Of a DNA stretch of 62,399 bases, positions 1 to 8,510 are shown one piece after another. Below the pieces are notes generated by a model. That model worked only from the letters and a program-made list of their open reading frames with translations. It had not been told where the DNA came from and ran no database searches. The stretch's first letter is position 1. Every line of letters begins with the position of its first letter. Position numbers and translations under genes: made by a program. Source of the stretch: Actinomycetes bacterium (GTDB lineage: Bacteria; Actinomycetota; Actinomycetes; Streptosporangiales; Streptosporangiaceae); assembly GCA_021792855.1 (NCBI GenBank), contig JAJYTW010000003.1, positions 1 to 62,399 of the forward strand, in the 5' to 3' direction.

Positions 1-618
1 CTGCTGGCCGGTGAGATGTTCCAGCGCCGCTCGCCTAAGGGCCGGCACGCCCAGCGGGCACAGCAGGCCGACGACGCCGCGATCGCCACGCCCAGCGTCC
101 GGGTCAGCGGGGCGGGCCTTTCGGGCACGCCGGTCGCGGCCGCAGCGACCGCGGGCGGCGGTTCGGCCGCCGTCGCGATGGCCGCGGAGCACATCGACGA
201 GCGGGATGCCGGAATCGCCTCGGACCGGCGACTGGCCAGGCAGAGCAACGGGCAGGCGGTGCTGATCGGCTCGGCCCAGATCCTGGCCCTGCTGGCCGGG
301 ATCAGCCGGGACGGCGTGGTCATGGTCGCCGGGATGTTCCGCGGGCTGTCCCGCGAGGACGCCGCGCGGTTCTCGTTCCTGCTGTCCGCGCCGGTCATTC
401 TGGCGGCGGGGGCGCTGAAGCTGCCGGTCCTGTTCGGGCCGCAGGGCAAGGGCATCCTGGGGCCGATCCTGGTCGGCAGCGTGCTTGCGGCGGTCGGCGC
501 GTACCTCTCGATCAAGTTCCTGGTCAGCTACCTGCGCACCAGAACCCTGACTCCGTTCGCGATCTACTGCCTGATCGCGGGCGCGTTCAGCATCGTCTAC
601 CTGGGCTTCATCAAGTAG
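1..618 (+). CDS. uppP: Undecaprenyl-diphosphatase UppP (BacA family), 5'-truncated
   Basis: The reading frame is open from base 1, so the N-terminus lies outside the window. The visible part ends in the typical UppP core: a segment with AGISRDGVVMVAGMFRGLSR followed by FSFLLSAPVILAAGALKLP and two more hydrophobic helices. The family dephosphorylates undecaprenyl diphosphate at the membrane and recycles the lipid carrier for cell-wall synthesis. The usual PGxSRSG signature reads AGISRDG here, a variant I recall from a second UppP subgroup of actinobacteria. A long Ala/Gly/Thr-rich linker (about residues 20-55 of the visible part) precedes the core. Confidence 0.85.
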   Translation: MLAGEMFQRRSPKGRHAQRAQQADDAAIATPSVRVSGAGLSGTPVAAAATAGGGSAAVAMAAEHIDERDAGIASDRRLARQSNGQAVLIGSAQILALLAGISRDGVVMVAGMFRGLSREDAARFSFLLSAPVILAAGALKLPVLFGPQGKGILGPILVGSVLAAVGAYLSIKFLVSYLRTRTLTPFAIYCLIAGAFSIVYLGFIK

Positions 619-628
619 CAGCCGCGCA

Positions 629-642
629 CCCGGTCAGCCGGG
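629..642. terminator. Short GC hairpin between convergent uppP and the Nudix-like gene
   Basis: CCCGG-TCAG-CCGGG lies in the 26-base gap between two converging stop codons. It has no T-tract. It could serve either strand but is weak. Confidence 0.25.
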
Positions 643-644
643 CG

Positions 645-1814
645 TCAGCCGAGCAGGTCGCGGCGGTGTTGCCAGGCAAGCCGCAACAGCGCCGCTCCGG
701 CGGACTGGACCGACTCGCTGCCGTTGGTGAATCTGGCGATGTTCTCCGCTGTGAACCCGATGGCCGCCGAGCCATCCTGGGTGACCAGGCTGCCCTCGGC
801 GTTGGCCCGGACCAGCCCGGCGAACACGGCGTCGAACACGTCCCCGTCGAACACCGCGACCGTCAGGATGTCCGTGGCCAGCGTCAGCGGATCGACGCCG
901 ATCCCCAGGCACCGGACGGTCAGCGCGCCAGACTCCCTGGCCCGGGTCAGCTCCTGATGGAACTCCCAGCCCGCGTAATCGAGCACGCCGTCGCTGGTCG
1001 GGTACTCCTCGCTGGTGCCGAGCAGTTCCTCGGAGAACTCCCTGACCAGGCAGCGCCACAGGCTGAAGTCGGCCCGCAGCCCGGCTGGCGTGCCGGCGAT
1101 CGGCTGGAAGATGCCGGTCGGCAGCACCATGAACATGCCCCCGGCGTGATTGACCCGGGCCGGATCCCGCCAGTGCAGCAGGAACGACGCCGACCCGCCG
1201 ACGTCCCGGCGCAGCGTCAGCGTGGCGATCGCGGCGGTCGTCACCCGGCGGGCGAGGTCGCACGGGTCGCCCGCGGCCGCGCGCAGCGGCAGGCCGGAAA
1301 GATCCGGGCCCGGGTGACCGGCGATCGGCCCGGCGGCGGCCGCGAACTCGTGCGCGACCGCCTGGCCGGGGCTGACCCCGTCGAAGTAGCCGCACTGGCC
1401 GAAGGTGAACTCCGGCCGGCCCGCGAGGGTCGCCCCGAGCGGTCGGTAGCACGCCCGGTCCGCATAGTGCGCCGGCCGGTCGAGCGCGCCCACCGCATCC
1501 GCGTAACTGGCGTATCTGGCGCCGTTCCCGGTGGTTACCGTCGGAAGCACATGCGCGGCCTCCCGGCCGGTCGCTGACCAGGCGGGCGCGGGCGGATGGG
1601 GCTGCCACCGCAGCGCGATCGCGGCCAGGTCCACCGGCGTGCCAGGCAGCCACTCCGGCCGCCCGAGCAGGTCGGTGCCTGCCACCCTGGGCACGTTCGG
1701 GTACAGCGCGGCGGCCGCCGCACCCAGCGCGGGCCGCCGTTGCGCCAGCAGCCTCCGTACCGCCAGCCACCGCTCGGTCTCCGGCGCGACGGGCCCCAGC
1801 TGCCCGGCGGTCAG
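645..1814 (-). CDS. Nudix-like protein of the copper operon, probable CTG start
   Basis: I do not recognise a characterised member. A Nudix-box-like run, REFSEELLG, sits in the second half, but the full GX5EX7REUXEEXGU pattern is not clear. The first conventional start is GTG at 1694. The same frame stays open upstream with coding-like base use and encodes a helical N-terminus (ETERWLAVRRLLAQRRPALG) that looks native. No ATG, GTG or TTG exists in that extension. The best candidate is CTG at 1812-1814, overlapping the copZ stop as CTGA, which would couple translation to copZ. The alternative is a shorter protein from 1694. Confidence 0.65.
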   Translation of the reverse strand: MTAGQLGPVAPETERWLAVRRLLAQRRPALGAAAAALYPNVPRVAGTDLLGRPEWLPGTPVDLAAIALRWQPHPPAPAWSATGREAAHVLPTVTTGNGARYASYADAVGALDRPAHYADRACYRPLGATLAGRPEFTFGQCGYFDGVSPGQAVAHEFAAAAGPIAGHPGPDLSGLPLRAAAGDPCDLARRVTTAAIATLTLRRDVGGSASFLLHWRDPARVNHAGGMFMVLPTGIFQPIAGTPAGLRADFSLWRCLVREFSEELLGTSEEYPTSDGVLDYAGWEFHQELTRARESGALTVRCLGIGVDPLTLATDILTVAVFDGDVFDAVFAGLVRANAEGSLVTQDGSAAIGFTAENIARFTNGSESVQSAGAALLRLAWQHRRDLLG

Positions 1815-2032
1815 GCGCTCGCCAGGTGATAGTCGCCCGCCTCGTCCAGCGCCCCGGCGACCTGCTCGTCGGTCAGTTCGGCGTCGCTGGTCACGGTCAC
1901 CGCCGAGCTTCCGCCGGCCACCAGGTTCACCTGCACCTCGCGCACGCCGCCGAGCGCGGACAACTCCTCTGTGACCGCGTGCACGCAGTGCTCGCAGGTC
2001 ATCCCGGTCACCGCATAGGTCGTCGTCGTCAT
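1811..2032 (-). CDS. copZ: CopZ-type copper chaperone (HMA domain)
   Basis: This 73-residue protein is a single heavy-metal-associated domain with the metal site GMTCEHC (Cys13, Cys16). The family binds Cu(I) and hands it to P-type ATPases or to CsoR. A purine-rich ribosome site (GGAAAGGAAG) precedes the ATG. It lies 97 bases downstream of csoR on the same strand, so it is very likely in the CsoR regulon. No copper ATPase is present in the window. Confidence 0.93.
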   Translation of the reverse strand: MTTTTYAVTGMTCEHCVHAVTEELSALGGVREVQVNLVAGGSSAVTVTSDAELTDEQVAGALDEAGDYHLASA

Positions 2033-2129
2033 CAGGGTCTTCCTTTCCGATCTGTCAGGCAGCCGGCCGGCCCCGGGCCGGCCAGTGGGACGCTGGCCCC
2101 GTCAGTTCCGGCCGGGGCTTACCGGTCGG

Positions 2130-2411
2130 TCAGGACCGCACCAGCCGGGCGACCGCGTCCGATGCCTCTTTGATCTTGGCGGTCGCGGTGTCGCCGCCCT
2201 CGGCGATCGCCTGCGCTACGCAGTGCCCGAGGTGCTCCTCAAGGAGCCCGAGGGCCACCGACTCAAGCGCGCTGGTCACGGCGGAGATCTGGGTCAGGAT
2301 GTCGATGCAGTACTTGTCCTCGTCGACCATCCGCTGCAGCCCGCGCACCTGACCCTCGATCCGGCGCAACCGCTTGAGATAGTCGTCCTTGTGCTCGGTG
2401 TATCCGTGCAT
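2130..2411 (-). CDS. csoR: CsoR copper-sensing transcriptional repressor
   Basis: This 93-residue all-alpha protein belongs to the CsoR/RcnR family and has the motif YLKRLRRIEGQVRGLQRMV. The Cu(I) ligands are all present as Cys35, His60 and Cys64, matching the C-H-C set of mycobacterial CsoR. The start at 2411 follows GGAGGG; a longer in-frame reading from 2519 would run through the operator and is rejected. CsoR represses its own operon and leaves DNA when Cu(I) binds. It probably controls copZ and the gene after it. Confidence 0.95.
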   Translation of the reverse strand: MHGYTEHKDDYLKRLRRIEGQVRGLQRMVDEDKYCIDILTQISAVTSALESVALGLLEEHLGHCVAQAIAEGGDTATAKIKEASDAVARLVRS

Positions 2412-2448
2412 GTGCGCCCTCCGGGCCTGGCTCGGTACCGAAATTACC

Positions 2449-2465
2449 ATACCCCCGTGCGGTAT
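2449..2465. promoter_or_regulatory. Probable CsoR operator upstream of csoR
   Basis: ATACC-CCCGTGC-GGTAT is an inverted repeat 38 bases before the csoR start. GC-rich palindromes ending in TACC/GGTA are typical CsoR sites, so autoregulation by copper is likely. Confidence 0.65.
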
Positions 2466-2511
2466 CAAGGAGCCAACTGGCGGCGGTCCGGCGGCCGGGT
2501 AACTCGTTCCG

Positions 2512-3501
2512 CTAGCCACCGAGCAGACGGGTCGCGATCTGGGTCGCGACGCCGATCGGGATCGCGAAGCCCACGCCGATGCTGCCGGACTGCTGGCCGA
2601 CGTAGCCGCCGCCCACGCTGGCGATCGCGGTCGTGATGCCGACCACCCGGCCGGTCGCGTCGACCAGCGCGCCGCCAGAGTTCCCCGGATTGATGGCGGT
2701 GTCGGTCTGGATCATGTCCCTGATGGTGGCGCCGGGCGCCGGGGCGCCCGGGACGCTCTCGTTCGGATCCTGGCCGCCGACCGAGATGGTCCGGTGCAGC
2801 GCCGAGACGATCCCGGCGGTCACCGAGTCCAGGAGGCCGAGCGGACTGCCGATCGCCAGCACGGTGTCCCCGGCCCGCAGGCCGGCGGCGGACCCGATCC
2901 GCGCCACCGGGGCGTTGCTGACCCCCTCGGCCCGGATCACCGCGATGTCGGCGGCCGGGTCCCGCCCGACGATCACGGCGGGCACTGACCGGCCGCTGAC
3001 GAAGGTGACGGTGATCGCGCCGGCTCCCCCGGTCGCGCCGGAGATCACATGATCGTTGGTGATGATCGTCCCGTCCGCGCGGAACACCACGCCCGATCCC
3101 TCGCTCGCCCCGGCGCCGTTCGTCACCTGAATCGTGACCACGCTCGGGCGGGCGACGGCAGCGGCCGCGGCGAGCGACTGCCCGGCCTGCCCGGTTCCGG
3201 TCGCTGGCGAGGCGCCCTGCGCGCCGGGCGATCCGGCGGCGCCGCTACCGCCATGAATGTTCAACGCGATCAGCCCGCCGGCCACGCCGCCCGCCACCAC
3301 GAGCAGGACGGCGATCAGGACCGCCACGACGGCCCGGAACTCGCTCCGCCCGGCTGGCCGGCCGGTCGGCGGCGGCAGGCCACCCCGGGGCGGACCAGGC
3401 CGCGGCGGCTGACCAAGCGGCGGCTGACCAAGCGGCGGCGGCCAGGTTCCCGGCCGGTTCCCGGCCTCCGCGGGCCGGTCCTGGCCCGGCTGTCTGATCA
3501 T
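2512..3501 (-). CDS. HtrA/DegP-type membrane-anchored serine protease without a PDZ domain
   Basis: This is a trypsin-like protease of the DegP/HtrA family, 329 residues from the ATG at 3501, which follows GGGGAGG. The order is a Pro/Gly-rich cytoplasmic tail (residues 1-52, with PPLGQ repeats), one membrane helix (about 57-80), a linker, then the protease domain. The catalytic triad is visible as His151 (TNDHV), Asp185 (AADIAV) and Ser275 (GNSGG). The protein ends right after the protease fold, so the PDZ domain common in HtrA is missing. Predicted to face the cell exterior and act in envelope protein quality control. Confidence 0.9.
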   Translation of the reverse strand: MIRQPGQDRPAEAGNRPGTWPPPLGQPPLGQPPRPGPPRGGLPPPTGRPAGRSEFRAVVAVLIAVLLVVAGGVAGGLIALNIHGGSGAAGSPGAQGASPATGTGQAGQSLAAAAAVARPSVVTIQVTNGAGASEGSGVVFRADGTIITNDHVISGATGGAGAITVTFVSGRSVPAVIVGRDPAADIAVIRAEGVSNAPVARIGSAAGLRAGDTVLAIGSPLGLLDSVTAGIVSALHRTISVGGQDPNESVPGAPAPGATIRDMIQTDTAINPGNSGGALVDATGRVVGITTAIASVGGGYVGQQSGSIGVGFAIPIGVATQIATRLLGG

Positions 3502-3561
3502 GACGACCTCCCCGGGGCCGGTCCCGCCCCGTCCGACCCGGCGCCACTGCGCACGCGGCAT

Positions 3562-3573
3562 CCTGGTACCAGG
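3562..3573. promoter_or_regulatory. 12-bp perfect palindrome between htrA-like and small gene
   Basis: CCTGGTACCAGG lies in the divergent intergenic region, about 60 bases before the htrA start and 105 before the small gene. It could be a regulator site, but nothing identifies the protein. Confidence 0.25.
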
Positions 3574-3677
3574 GTTGGCGCCACGCCGGACGATCGGCCA
3601 GGGGCGGTGGGCCCGGCCTGCCGGGACCTGCGCCATCAGATAACTGGCCGCGGCGACATAACCTGGTCAAGGGAGCG

Positions 3678-3851
3678 ATGACGATGAGCGAAGAACTGAG
3701 GACCGCCGCGATTGCCCGGGCTGACCAGCAGGTCAGCACCGGAGTCCCGGCGCGCGAGGTGCTGGCTAGCCTCTGGGACGAGGCTTTCGAGCAGGGCAGG
3801 CTCGCCGCCCTGGACGAGCTTCAGGACCGGTTCTGCGTGTGCATGAAGTAG
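3678..3851 (+). CDS. Small hypothetical protein, 57 residues, Cys-containing tail
   Basis: A short reading frame with a good ribosome site (AAGGGAG, spaced 4 bases) and ATG at 3678. It encodes an acidic helical peptide: MTMSEELRTAAIARADQQ at the start, a middle with VPAREVLASLWDEAFEQG, and the end FCVCMK. No domain is recognised. Base use is coding-like in this frame and no competing frame overlaps. The CxC close to the C-terminus could bind metal or form a disulfide, but this is a guess. It is divergent from the protease gene and about 180 bases upstream of serC. Confidence 0.6.
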   Translation: MTMSEELRTAAIARADQQVSTGVPAREVLASLWDEAFEQGRLAALDELQDRFCVCMK

Positions 3852-4035
3852 CCGCAGACGCTCGTCGGGCCGGTCGCTGACCGGCCGGACCGGTCGCCGG
3901 GCGGGCGACGGTATCCTGGTGGCACGCCGAACGCGGGCAGATCCCGCTTCCTCCCAGGCCCCGGTGACCAGCCACGGGGACGATAAAACCCGCCTAAAAG
4001 GTTCATTAACCCCGGGAAGTTGTTAAGAAAATATC

Positions 4036-5118
4036 ATGACAAATCCAATCTATAACTTCAGCGCGGGTCCGGCCGTCCTCCCGGCGGCGGTGCTCAAGCG
4101 CGCCCAGGCCGAGCTTCCCGACTTCCGCGGCACCGGCATGAGCGTGCTGGAGATGAGTCACCGGGGCAAGGACTTCGTCGGCATCGCCGCGGCGGCGGAG
4201 GCGTCCCTGCGGTCGCTGATGAACATTCCGGACAGCTACCGGGTGCTCTTCCTTCAGGGCGGCGCGACCGGGCAGTTCGCGGCCGTGCCGATGAACCTCG
4301 CGCCGCGGTCCGGCGCCGCCGACTACGTCGTCACCGGATCGTGGGGCAAGCGCGCGTACGCCGAGGCAGGCAAGTTCCTCGACCGGGTCGGCCTGGCGGC
4401 GAAGACCGACCCGCACACGCACGTGCCCGCCCCCGCGGACTGGCAGCGCACCGACGATGCCGCCTACCTGCACATCACGCTGAACGAGACCATCCACGGG
4501 GTGCGGTTCGACCAGGTGCCGGACACCGCGCCGGTGCCCCTGGTGGCCGACGTCAGCTCGATCATCCTGAGCGAGCCGATCGACGTGACCAGGTTCGGCG
4601 TGCTCTACGCGGGAGCGCAGAAGAACATCGGCCCGGCCGGCCTGACCGTCGTGATCGTCCGCGACGATCTGCTCGGCCGCGCCCGTCCGGACACCCCGTC
4701 GGTCTGGGACTGGGCCGAGATGGCCAAGTCCGACTCGATGACCAACACGCCGCCAACCTATGCCTGGTACATCGCCGGACTGGTCTTCGACTGGGTCGCC
4801 GAGCAGGGCGGCGTCGCCGCCATGGCGGAGGTCAACCGACGCAAGGCGGCCAGGCTGTACGCCGCGATCGACGACTCGGACTTCTACGCCAACCCGGTTC
4901 AGCCTGCCTTCCGGTCCGCGATGAACGTGCCGTTCACGCTGGTCAGGCCGGAGCTTGACGCGGAGTTCCTGGCCCAGGCCCGCGCGGCCGGCCTGGTCAA
5001 CCTGAAGGGTCACCGCAGCGTCGGCGGGATGCGCGCCAGCATCTACAACGCCATGCCGGAGGCCGGCGTCGATGCGCTGGTCGCGTTCATGAAGGAGTTC
5101 GAGGAGCAGCATGGGTAA
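4036..5118 (+). CDS. serC: Phosphoserine aminotransferase
   Basis: SerC converts 3-phosphohydroxypyruvate and glutamate to O-phosphoserine in serine synthesis, using PLP. The 360-residue length and the start YNFSAGPAVLPAAVLKRAQ match the enterobacterial-type SerC closely. The PLP lysine is Lys196 in GAQKNIGP. The leader and first codons are unusually A/T-rich for this window (TAAGAAAATATC before the ATG, then ACA AAT CCA ATC TAT AAC) and there is no strong Shine-Dalgarno. The stop overlaps serA by 8 bases, so the two are one operon. Confidence 0.95.
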   Translation: MTNPIYNFSAGPAVLPAAVLKRAQAELPDFRGTGMSVLEMSHRGKDFVGIAAAAEASLRSLMNIPDSYRVLFLQGGATGQFAAVPMNLAPRSGAADYVVTGSWGKRAYAEAGKFLDRVGLAAKTDPHTHVPAPADWQRTDDAAYLHITLNETIHGVRFDQVPDTAPVPLVADVSSIILSEPIDVTRFGVLYAGAQKNIGPAGLTVVIVRDDLLGRARPDTPSVWDWAEMAKSDSMTNTPPTYAWYIAGLVFDWVAEQGGVAAMAEVNRRKAARLYAAIDDSDFYANPVQPAFRSAMNVPFTLVRPELDAEFLAQARAAGLVNLKGHRSVGGMRASIYNAMPEAGVDALVAFMKEFEEQHG

Positions 5119-6280
5119 GTTCGCGGTCAGGACCTACGACGCCATCTCACCGGTCGGCCTGCACCGGTTCAGTGCCGACTACGAGGTCGCGCCCGACGCC
5201 GAGCAACCCGATGCGATCATGCTCCGCTCGTTCAGCCTGCACAACGAGGCCATCAACGAGTCCGTGCTAGCGATCGGCCGGGCCGGAGCGGGCGTCAACA
5301 ACATCCCGGTCCAGGACATGACCGAGCGTGGCGTCGTGGTGTTCAACGCGCCGGGCGCCAACGCCAACTCGGTCAAGGAACTCGTGGTCGCCGGGATGCT
5401 GCTGGCCGCGCGGAACCTGCCGGGCGCGCTCGCCTACGCCAAGGGCCTGCCCGAGCAGGACATGAAGAAGGCCGTGGAGCGGGGCAAGAAGCAGTTCGCC
5501 GGCGCGGAGCTTAGCGGCAGCACGCTCGGCGTGATCGGCCTCGGGGCGATCGGCTACCGGGTCGCTAACGTGGCCGTCAGCCTCGGCATGCGGGTGCTCG
5601 GCTACGACCCGGCGATCAGCGAGCAGCACGCCGCCGACCTGTCGCCCCAGGTGCACCGGGTGCACAGCCTGGATCACCTGCTCAGCGAGAGCGACTACCT
5701 CACGCTGCACGTGCCGCTGGCCGACACCACCAGGAACCTGCTGGACGCCGAGAAGATCGCGCAGCTCAGGCCGGGCTCGGTGGTGCTGAACTTCGCCCGG
5801 GACGAACTCATCGACGAGGCCGCGCTGCTCGCCGCGCTGAACTCAGGAGCGGTGCGCGGCTACGTGACCGACTTCCCGAACCCGGCCGTGTACGCGCACG
5901 ACAAGGTGATCGTCCTGCCGCACCTCGGCGCGAGCACGAGCAGCGCGGAGGACAACTGCGCGATCATGATCGCCGACCAGTTGCAGGACTACCTGGAGAA
6001 CGGCAACATCAGGCACTCGGTCAACTTCCCTGCCGTATCCCTGCCGCGCCGGGGTTTCCTGCGGCTGACGCTGGCGCACAAGAACACCCCTGGGGTCATC
6101 GCCGAGTTCGCCAAGCTGATCAGCGGGGCGGGGATCAACGTCGTCGAGATGATCAACGACTGCCGCGGCGAGTACGCCTACTCGATCATGGAGATCGAGG
6201 CCGACGCGCTCCCCGAGTCGGTCGCCGCCGAGTTGGCGCGGATGCCGCAGGTGCTCCGGCTGCGGATCATCACGGACTGA
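5111..6280 (+). CDS. serA: D-3-phosphoglycerate dehydrogenase with C-terminal ACT domain
   Basis: SerA oxidises 3-phosphoglycerate to 3-phosphohydroxypyruvate, the first step of serine synthesis; SerC upstream takes the product. In 389 residues it has the NAD-binding signature GVIGLGAIG, the catalytic Arg in FARDEL and the catalytic His in LPHLGAS, then an ACT domain (about 315-389, beginning LAHKNTPGVIAEF) that may give serine feedback. It lacks the intervening domain of the long (about 530-residue) SerA usual in actinobacteria, so it is the short type. The ATG overlaps the end of serC. Confidence 0.93.
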   Translation: MGKFAVRTYDAISPVGLHRFSADYEVAPDAEQPDAIMLRSFSLHNEAINESVLAIGRAGAGVNNIPVQDMTERGVVVFNAPGANANSVKELVVAGMLLAARNLPGALAYAKGLPEQDMKKAVERGKKQFAGAELSGSTLGVIGLGAIGYRVANVAVSLGMRVLGYDPAISEQHAADLSPQVHRVHSLDHLLSESDYLTLHVPLADTTRNLLDAEKIAQLRPGSVVLNFARDELIDEAALLAALNSGAVRGYVTDFPNPAVYAHDKVIVLPHLGASTSSAEDNCAIMIADQLQDYLENGNIRHSVNFPAVSLPRRGFLRLTLAHKNTPGVIAEFAKLISGAGINVVEMINDCRGEYAYSIMEIEADALPESVAAELARMPQVLRLRIITD

Positions 6281-6314
6281 CTGCGCCCTAGCTGACCGGC
6301 CAGGGGACCAACAT

Positions 6315-6327
6315 CCCCGGTCCGGGG
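6315..6327 (+). terminator. GC hairpin downstream of serA
   Basis: CCCCGG-T-CCGGGG, 35 bases after the serA stop, is a tight stem followed by ACCTTTGG. There is no T-tract. The rest of 6281-6562 holds no convincing gene; its frames are shadows reaching into rtcB. Confidence 0.35.
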
Positions 6328-6562
6328 ACCTTTGGCTGGTTCGGCGCGGCCGATCCGGGCATGGTCAGATTAGGCCTGCGGGACGAGCGGGGGAGCCGGA
6401 ACGGCGGCCAGACCGGACATCACCGGTACCAGGCGGCCGGGAAGGCTGAGAGGCCGAAAGGCGACCCCAAGCACCTGATCCGGGCAATGCCGGCGCAGGG
6501 AAATCGGCCCGCAGGCCTCTTCGCTGACCCGATCCGCACAGCCACCGGGGAGGCCGCCGCGG

Positions 6563-7987
6563 ATGGAGATCGTGCAGCGGGCGCCGTACCGGTTCGAGTT
6601 GCCCAGGCATGGCGACATGCGGGTGCCCGGCGTCGTGTTCGCCAGCCGGGCGCTGCTGCCCGACCTGGCGCAGGACCGTTCGCTGGAGCAGGTCGCCAAC
6701 GTGGCGACGCTGCCGGGCATCGTCGAGGCCTCCTACGCGATGCCGGACATCCACTGGGGCTACGGGTTCCCGATCGGCGGCGTGGCGGCCACCGACCCCG
6801 AGCACGGCGGGGTGATCTCACCGGGCGGGGTGGGCTTTGACATTTCCTGCGGAGTCCGACTGCTGGCGGCAAGCCTGGACGCCGGCGAACTCGGCGGGGC
6901 ACTGCCCCGGCTGACGGATGCCCTGGCCGCGGTGATCCCGCGCGGGCCGGGTCGCGGCGGCATCTGGCCGCTGTCCGGCCGGGCCGAGATGACCGCGATT
7001 CTTACCGGCGGCGCCCGTTACGCCGTTCGCCAGGGCCACGGCACCGACCGCGACCTGGCGCGCTGCGAGGACAACGGCGCGGTCGACGACGCCGACCCCT
7101 CGATGGTGAGCGACCGGGCCATCGCGCGCGGAATGCACCAGGTGGGCAGCATCGGCTCCGGCAACCACTTCCTGGAGGTCCAGGTCGTCGACGAGGTGTT
7201 CGACCAGGTCACGGCGGACCGGTTCGGCCTGCGCGCGGGCCAGGTCTGCGTGCTGATTCACTGCGGCTCGCGGGGCCTTGGCCACCAGATCTGCACCGAT
7301 CATGTCCGGGTCATGGACGCCGTGATGCATCGGTACCGGATCAGCGTGCCGGACCGGCAGCTTGCCTGCGCCCCGGTCGGCTCGCCCGAAGGGCGCGGCT
7401 ACCTTGGCGCGATGGCGGCCGCGGCCAACTACGGCCGGGCCAACCGTCAGTTGCTCACCGAGGCGACCAGGGACGTGTTCCGCCGGGTGCTCGGGCCCGC
7501 GGCGGAACTGGATCTGGTCTACGACGTCTCGCACAATCTCGCGAAACTCGAGCGGCATGAGGTCGGCGGCACGCGGCGGATACTGTGCGTGCATCGCAAG
7601 GGCGCGACCAGGGCACTGCCACCCGGCCACGACGATCTGCCCGCGGACCTGCGTTCCGCGGGTCAGCCGGTGCTCATCCCCGGCTCGATGGGAACGTCGT
7701 CCTATGTGCTCGCCGGGGTGCCCGGCGGCGGGGCGTTCAACTCGACCTGTCATGGGGCGGGCCGGGTGCTGAGCCGGCACCAGGCCGCGCGCTCGGTCAC
7801 CGGCCACGAGCTAAGGCAGCGACTTAAGCGCCAGGGCATAGCGGTGCGCGGCACGTCCGCCCGCGGGCTGACCGAGGAGGCCCCGGAGGCGTACAAGGAC
7901 GTGACTCAGGTGGTGCAGGCCGCGGCAGGCGCCGGCCTGTGCCGCCGGGTCGCCCGGTGCGTTCCGGTCGGCGTCGTCAAGGGCTGA
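6563..7987 (+). CDS. rtcB: RNA-splicing ligase RtcB (3'-phosphate/5'-OH RNA ligase)
   Basis: RtcB joins 2',3'-cyclic-phosphate or 3'-phosphate RNA ends to 5'-OH ends using GTP and Mn2+. The 474-residue protein has all signature sites: Asp93 and Cys96 (FDISCGVR), [24 protein letters not shown], and His397 in STCHGAGR, the residue guanylylated in the reaction. In bacteria it repairs RNA cut by stress nucleases. Archease, its activating partner, is encoded on the opposite strand with only 2 bases between the stop codons. Confidence 0.96.
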   Translation: MEIVQRAPYRFELPRHGDMRVPGVVFASRALLPDLAQDRSLEQVANVATLPGIVEASYAMPDIHWGYGFPIGGVAATDPEHGGVISPGGVGFDISCGVRLLAASLDAGELGGALPRLTDALAAVIPRGPGRGGIWPLSGRAEMTAILTGGARYAVRQGHGTDRDLARCEDNGAVDDADPSMVSDRAIARGMHQVGSIGSGNHFLEVQVVDEVFDQVTADRFGLRAGQVCVLIHCGSRGLGHQICTDHVRVMDAVMHRYRISVPDRQLACAPVGSPEGRGYLGAMAAAANYGRANRQLLTEATRDVFRRVLGPAAELDLVYDVSHNLAKLERHEVGGTRRILCVHRKGATRALPPGHDDLPADLRSAGQPVLIPGSMGTSSYVLAGVPGGGAFNSTCHGAGRVLSRHQAARSVTGHELRQRLKRQGIAVRGTSARGLTEEAPEAYKDVTQVVQAAAGAGLCRRVARCVPVGVVKG

Positions 7988-7989
7988 CC

Positions 7990-8445
7990 TCAGACGTCGA
8001 TCGTGGCGCTGGCCAGCCACCGGCCGGGCTCCTCCGGCGCGCAGCGCAGTTCGCTCAGGGACACCGCCTTCGGCGCGGCACCGGTGATGCCGACGCTCTC
8101 CAGGCCGGCCAGGCCAAGGCTCAGCCGGACCGTCTCGGCGGGCTCGCCAGGCTCGGCACCGGCCACCTCGGCGTGCTCGGCCCGCACCGCCACCTCGACC
8201 GGGATCTCGTCCTGGGCGTCGATCCGGTAGATGACCTCATCCAGGATCGCGACCAGCAGGTCGGGATCGGCACCGGCCGCGATCCGCACATCGGCGAACC
8301 GCCGCGGCCGGGCCCCGGCGACGTCCGCGAAGCTATCGACCAGCGCCCGCACCGCCTCGGCCAGGCACTCCTCCCGGTCCGGTGCCCATGCCTCGATCCG
8401 CAGGTCAGCGGTGTGCGGAACGGTGCGGTGCCCGGTGCCGGTCAT
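7990..8445 (-). CDS. Archease, RtcB-activating chaperone
   Basis: This 151-residue protein starts TGHRTVPHTADLRIEAWAPD, with the acidic metal site typical of archease (HTADLRIEA), and has the DPDLLVAILDEVIYRIDAQ helix. Archease speeds RtcB guanylylation and turnover. The start at 8445 is chosen because homology begins there; an upstream in-frame ATG at 8577 would add 44 unrelated residues. It faces rtcB tail to tail. Confidence 0.9.
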   Translation of the reverse strand: MTGTGHRTVPHTADLRIEAWAPDREECLAEAVRALVDSFADVAGARPRRFADVRIAAGADPDLLVAILDEVIYRIDAQDEIPVEVAVRAEHAEVAGAEPGEPAETVRLSLGLAGLESVGITGAAPKAVSLSELRCAPEEPGRWLASATIDV

Positions 8446-8510
8446 GCGCCTAGCCTGCTCTGGGGTCGCCCGGCAGGCAACCGGCGGGCCGGGGTCAGGA
8501 CGGGCCGGGG

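Noticed and set aside
634-1770. Long minus-strand frame overlapping the Nudix-like gene
   Set aside because: Arg/Gly/Pro-rich shadow in the wrong frame; the frame ending at 645 has the protein-like sequence.
3852-4035. Possible riboswitch before serC
   Set aside because: Several GC stems are present but no known aptamer core could be matched by eye.
4006-5112. 368-codon minus-strand frame opposite serC
   Set aside because: Complement of serC with His/Arg/Val-rich composition and no recognisable motif.
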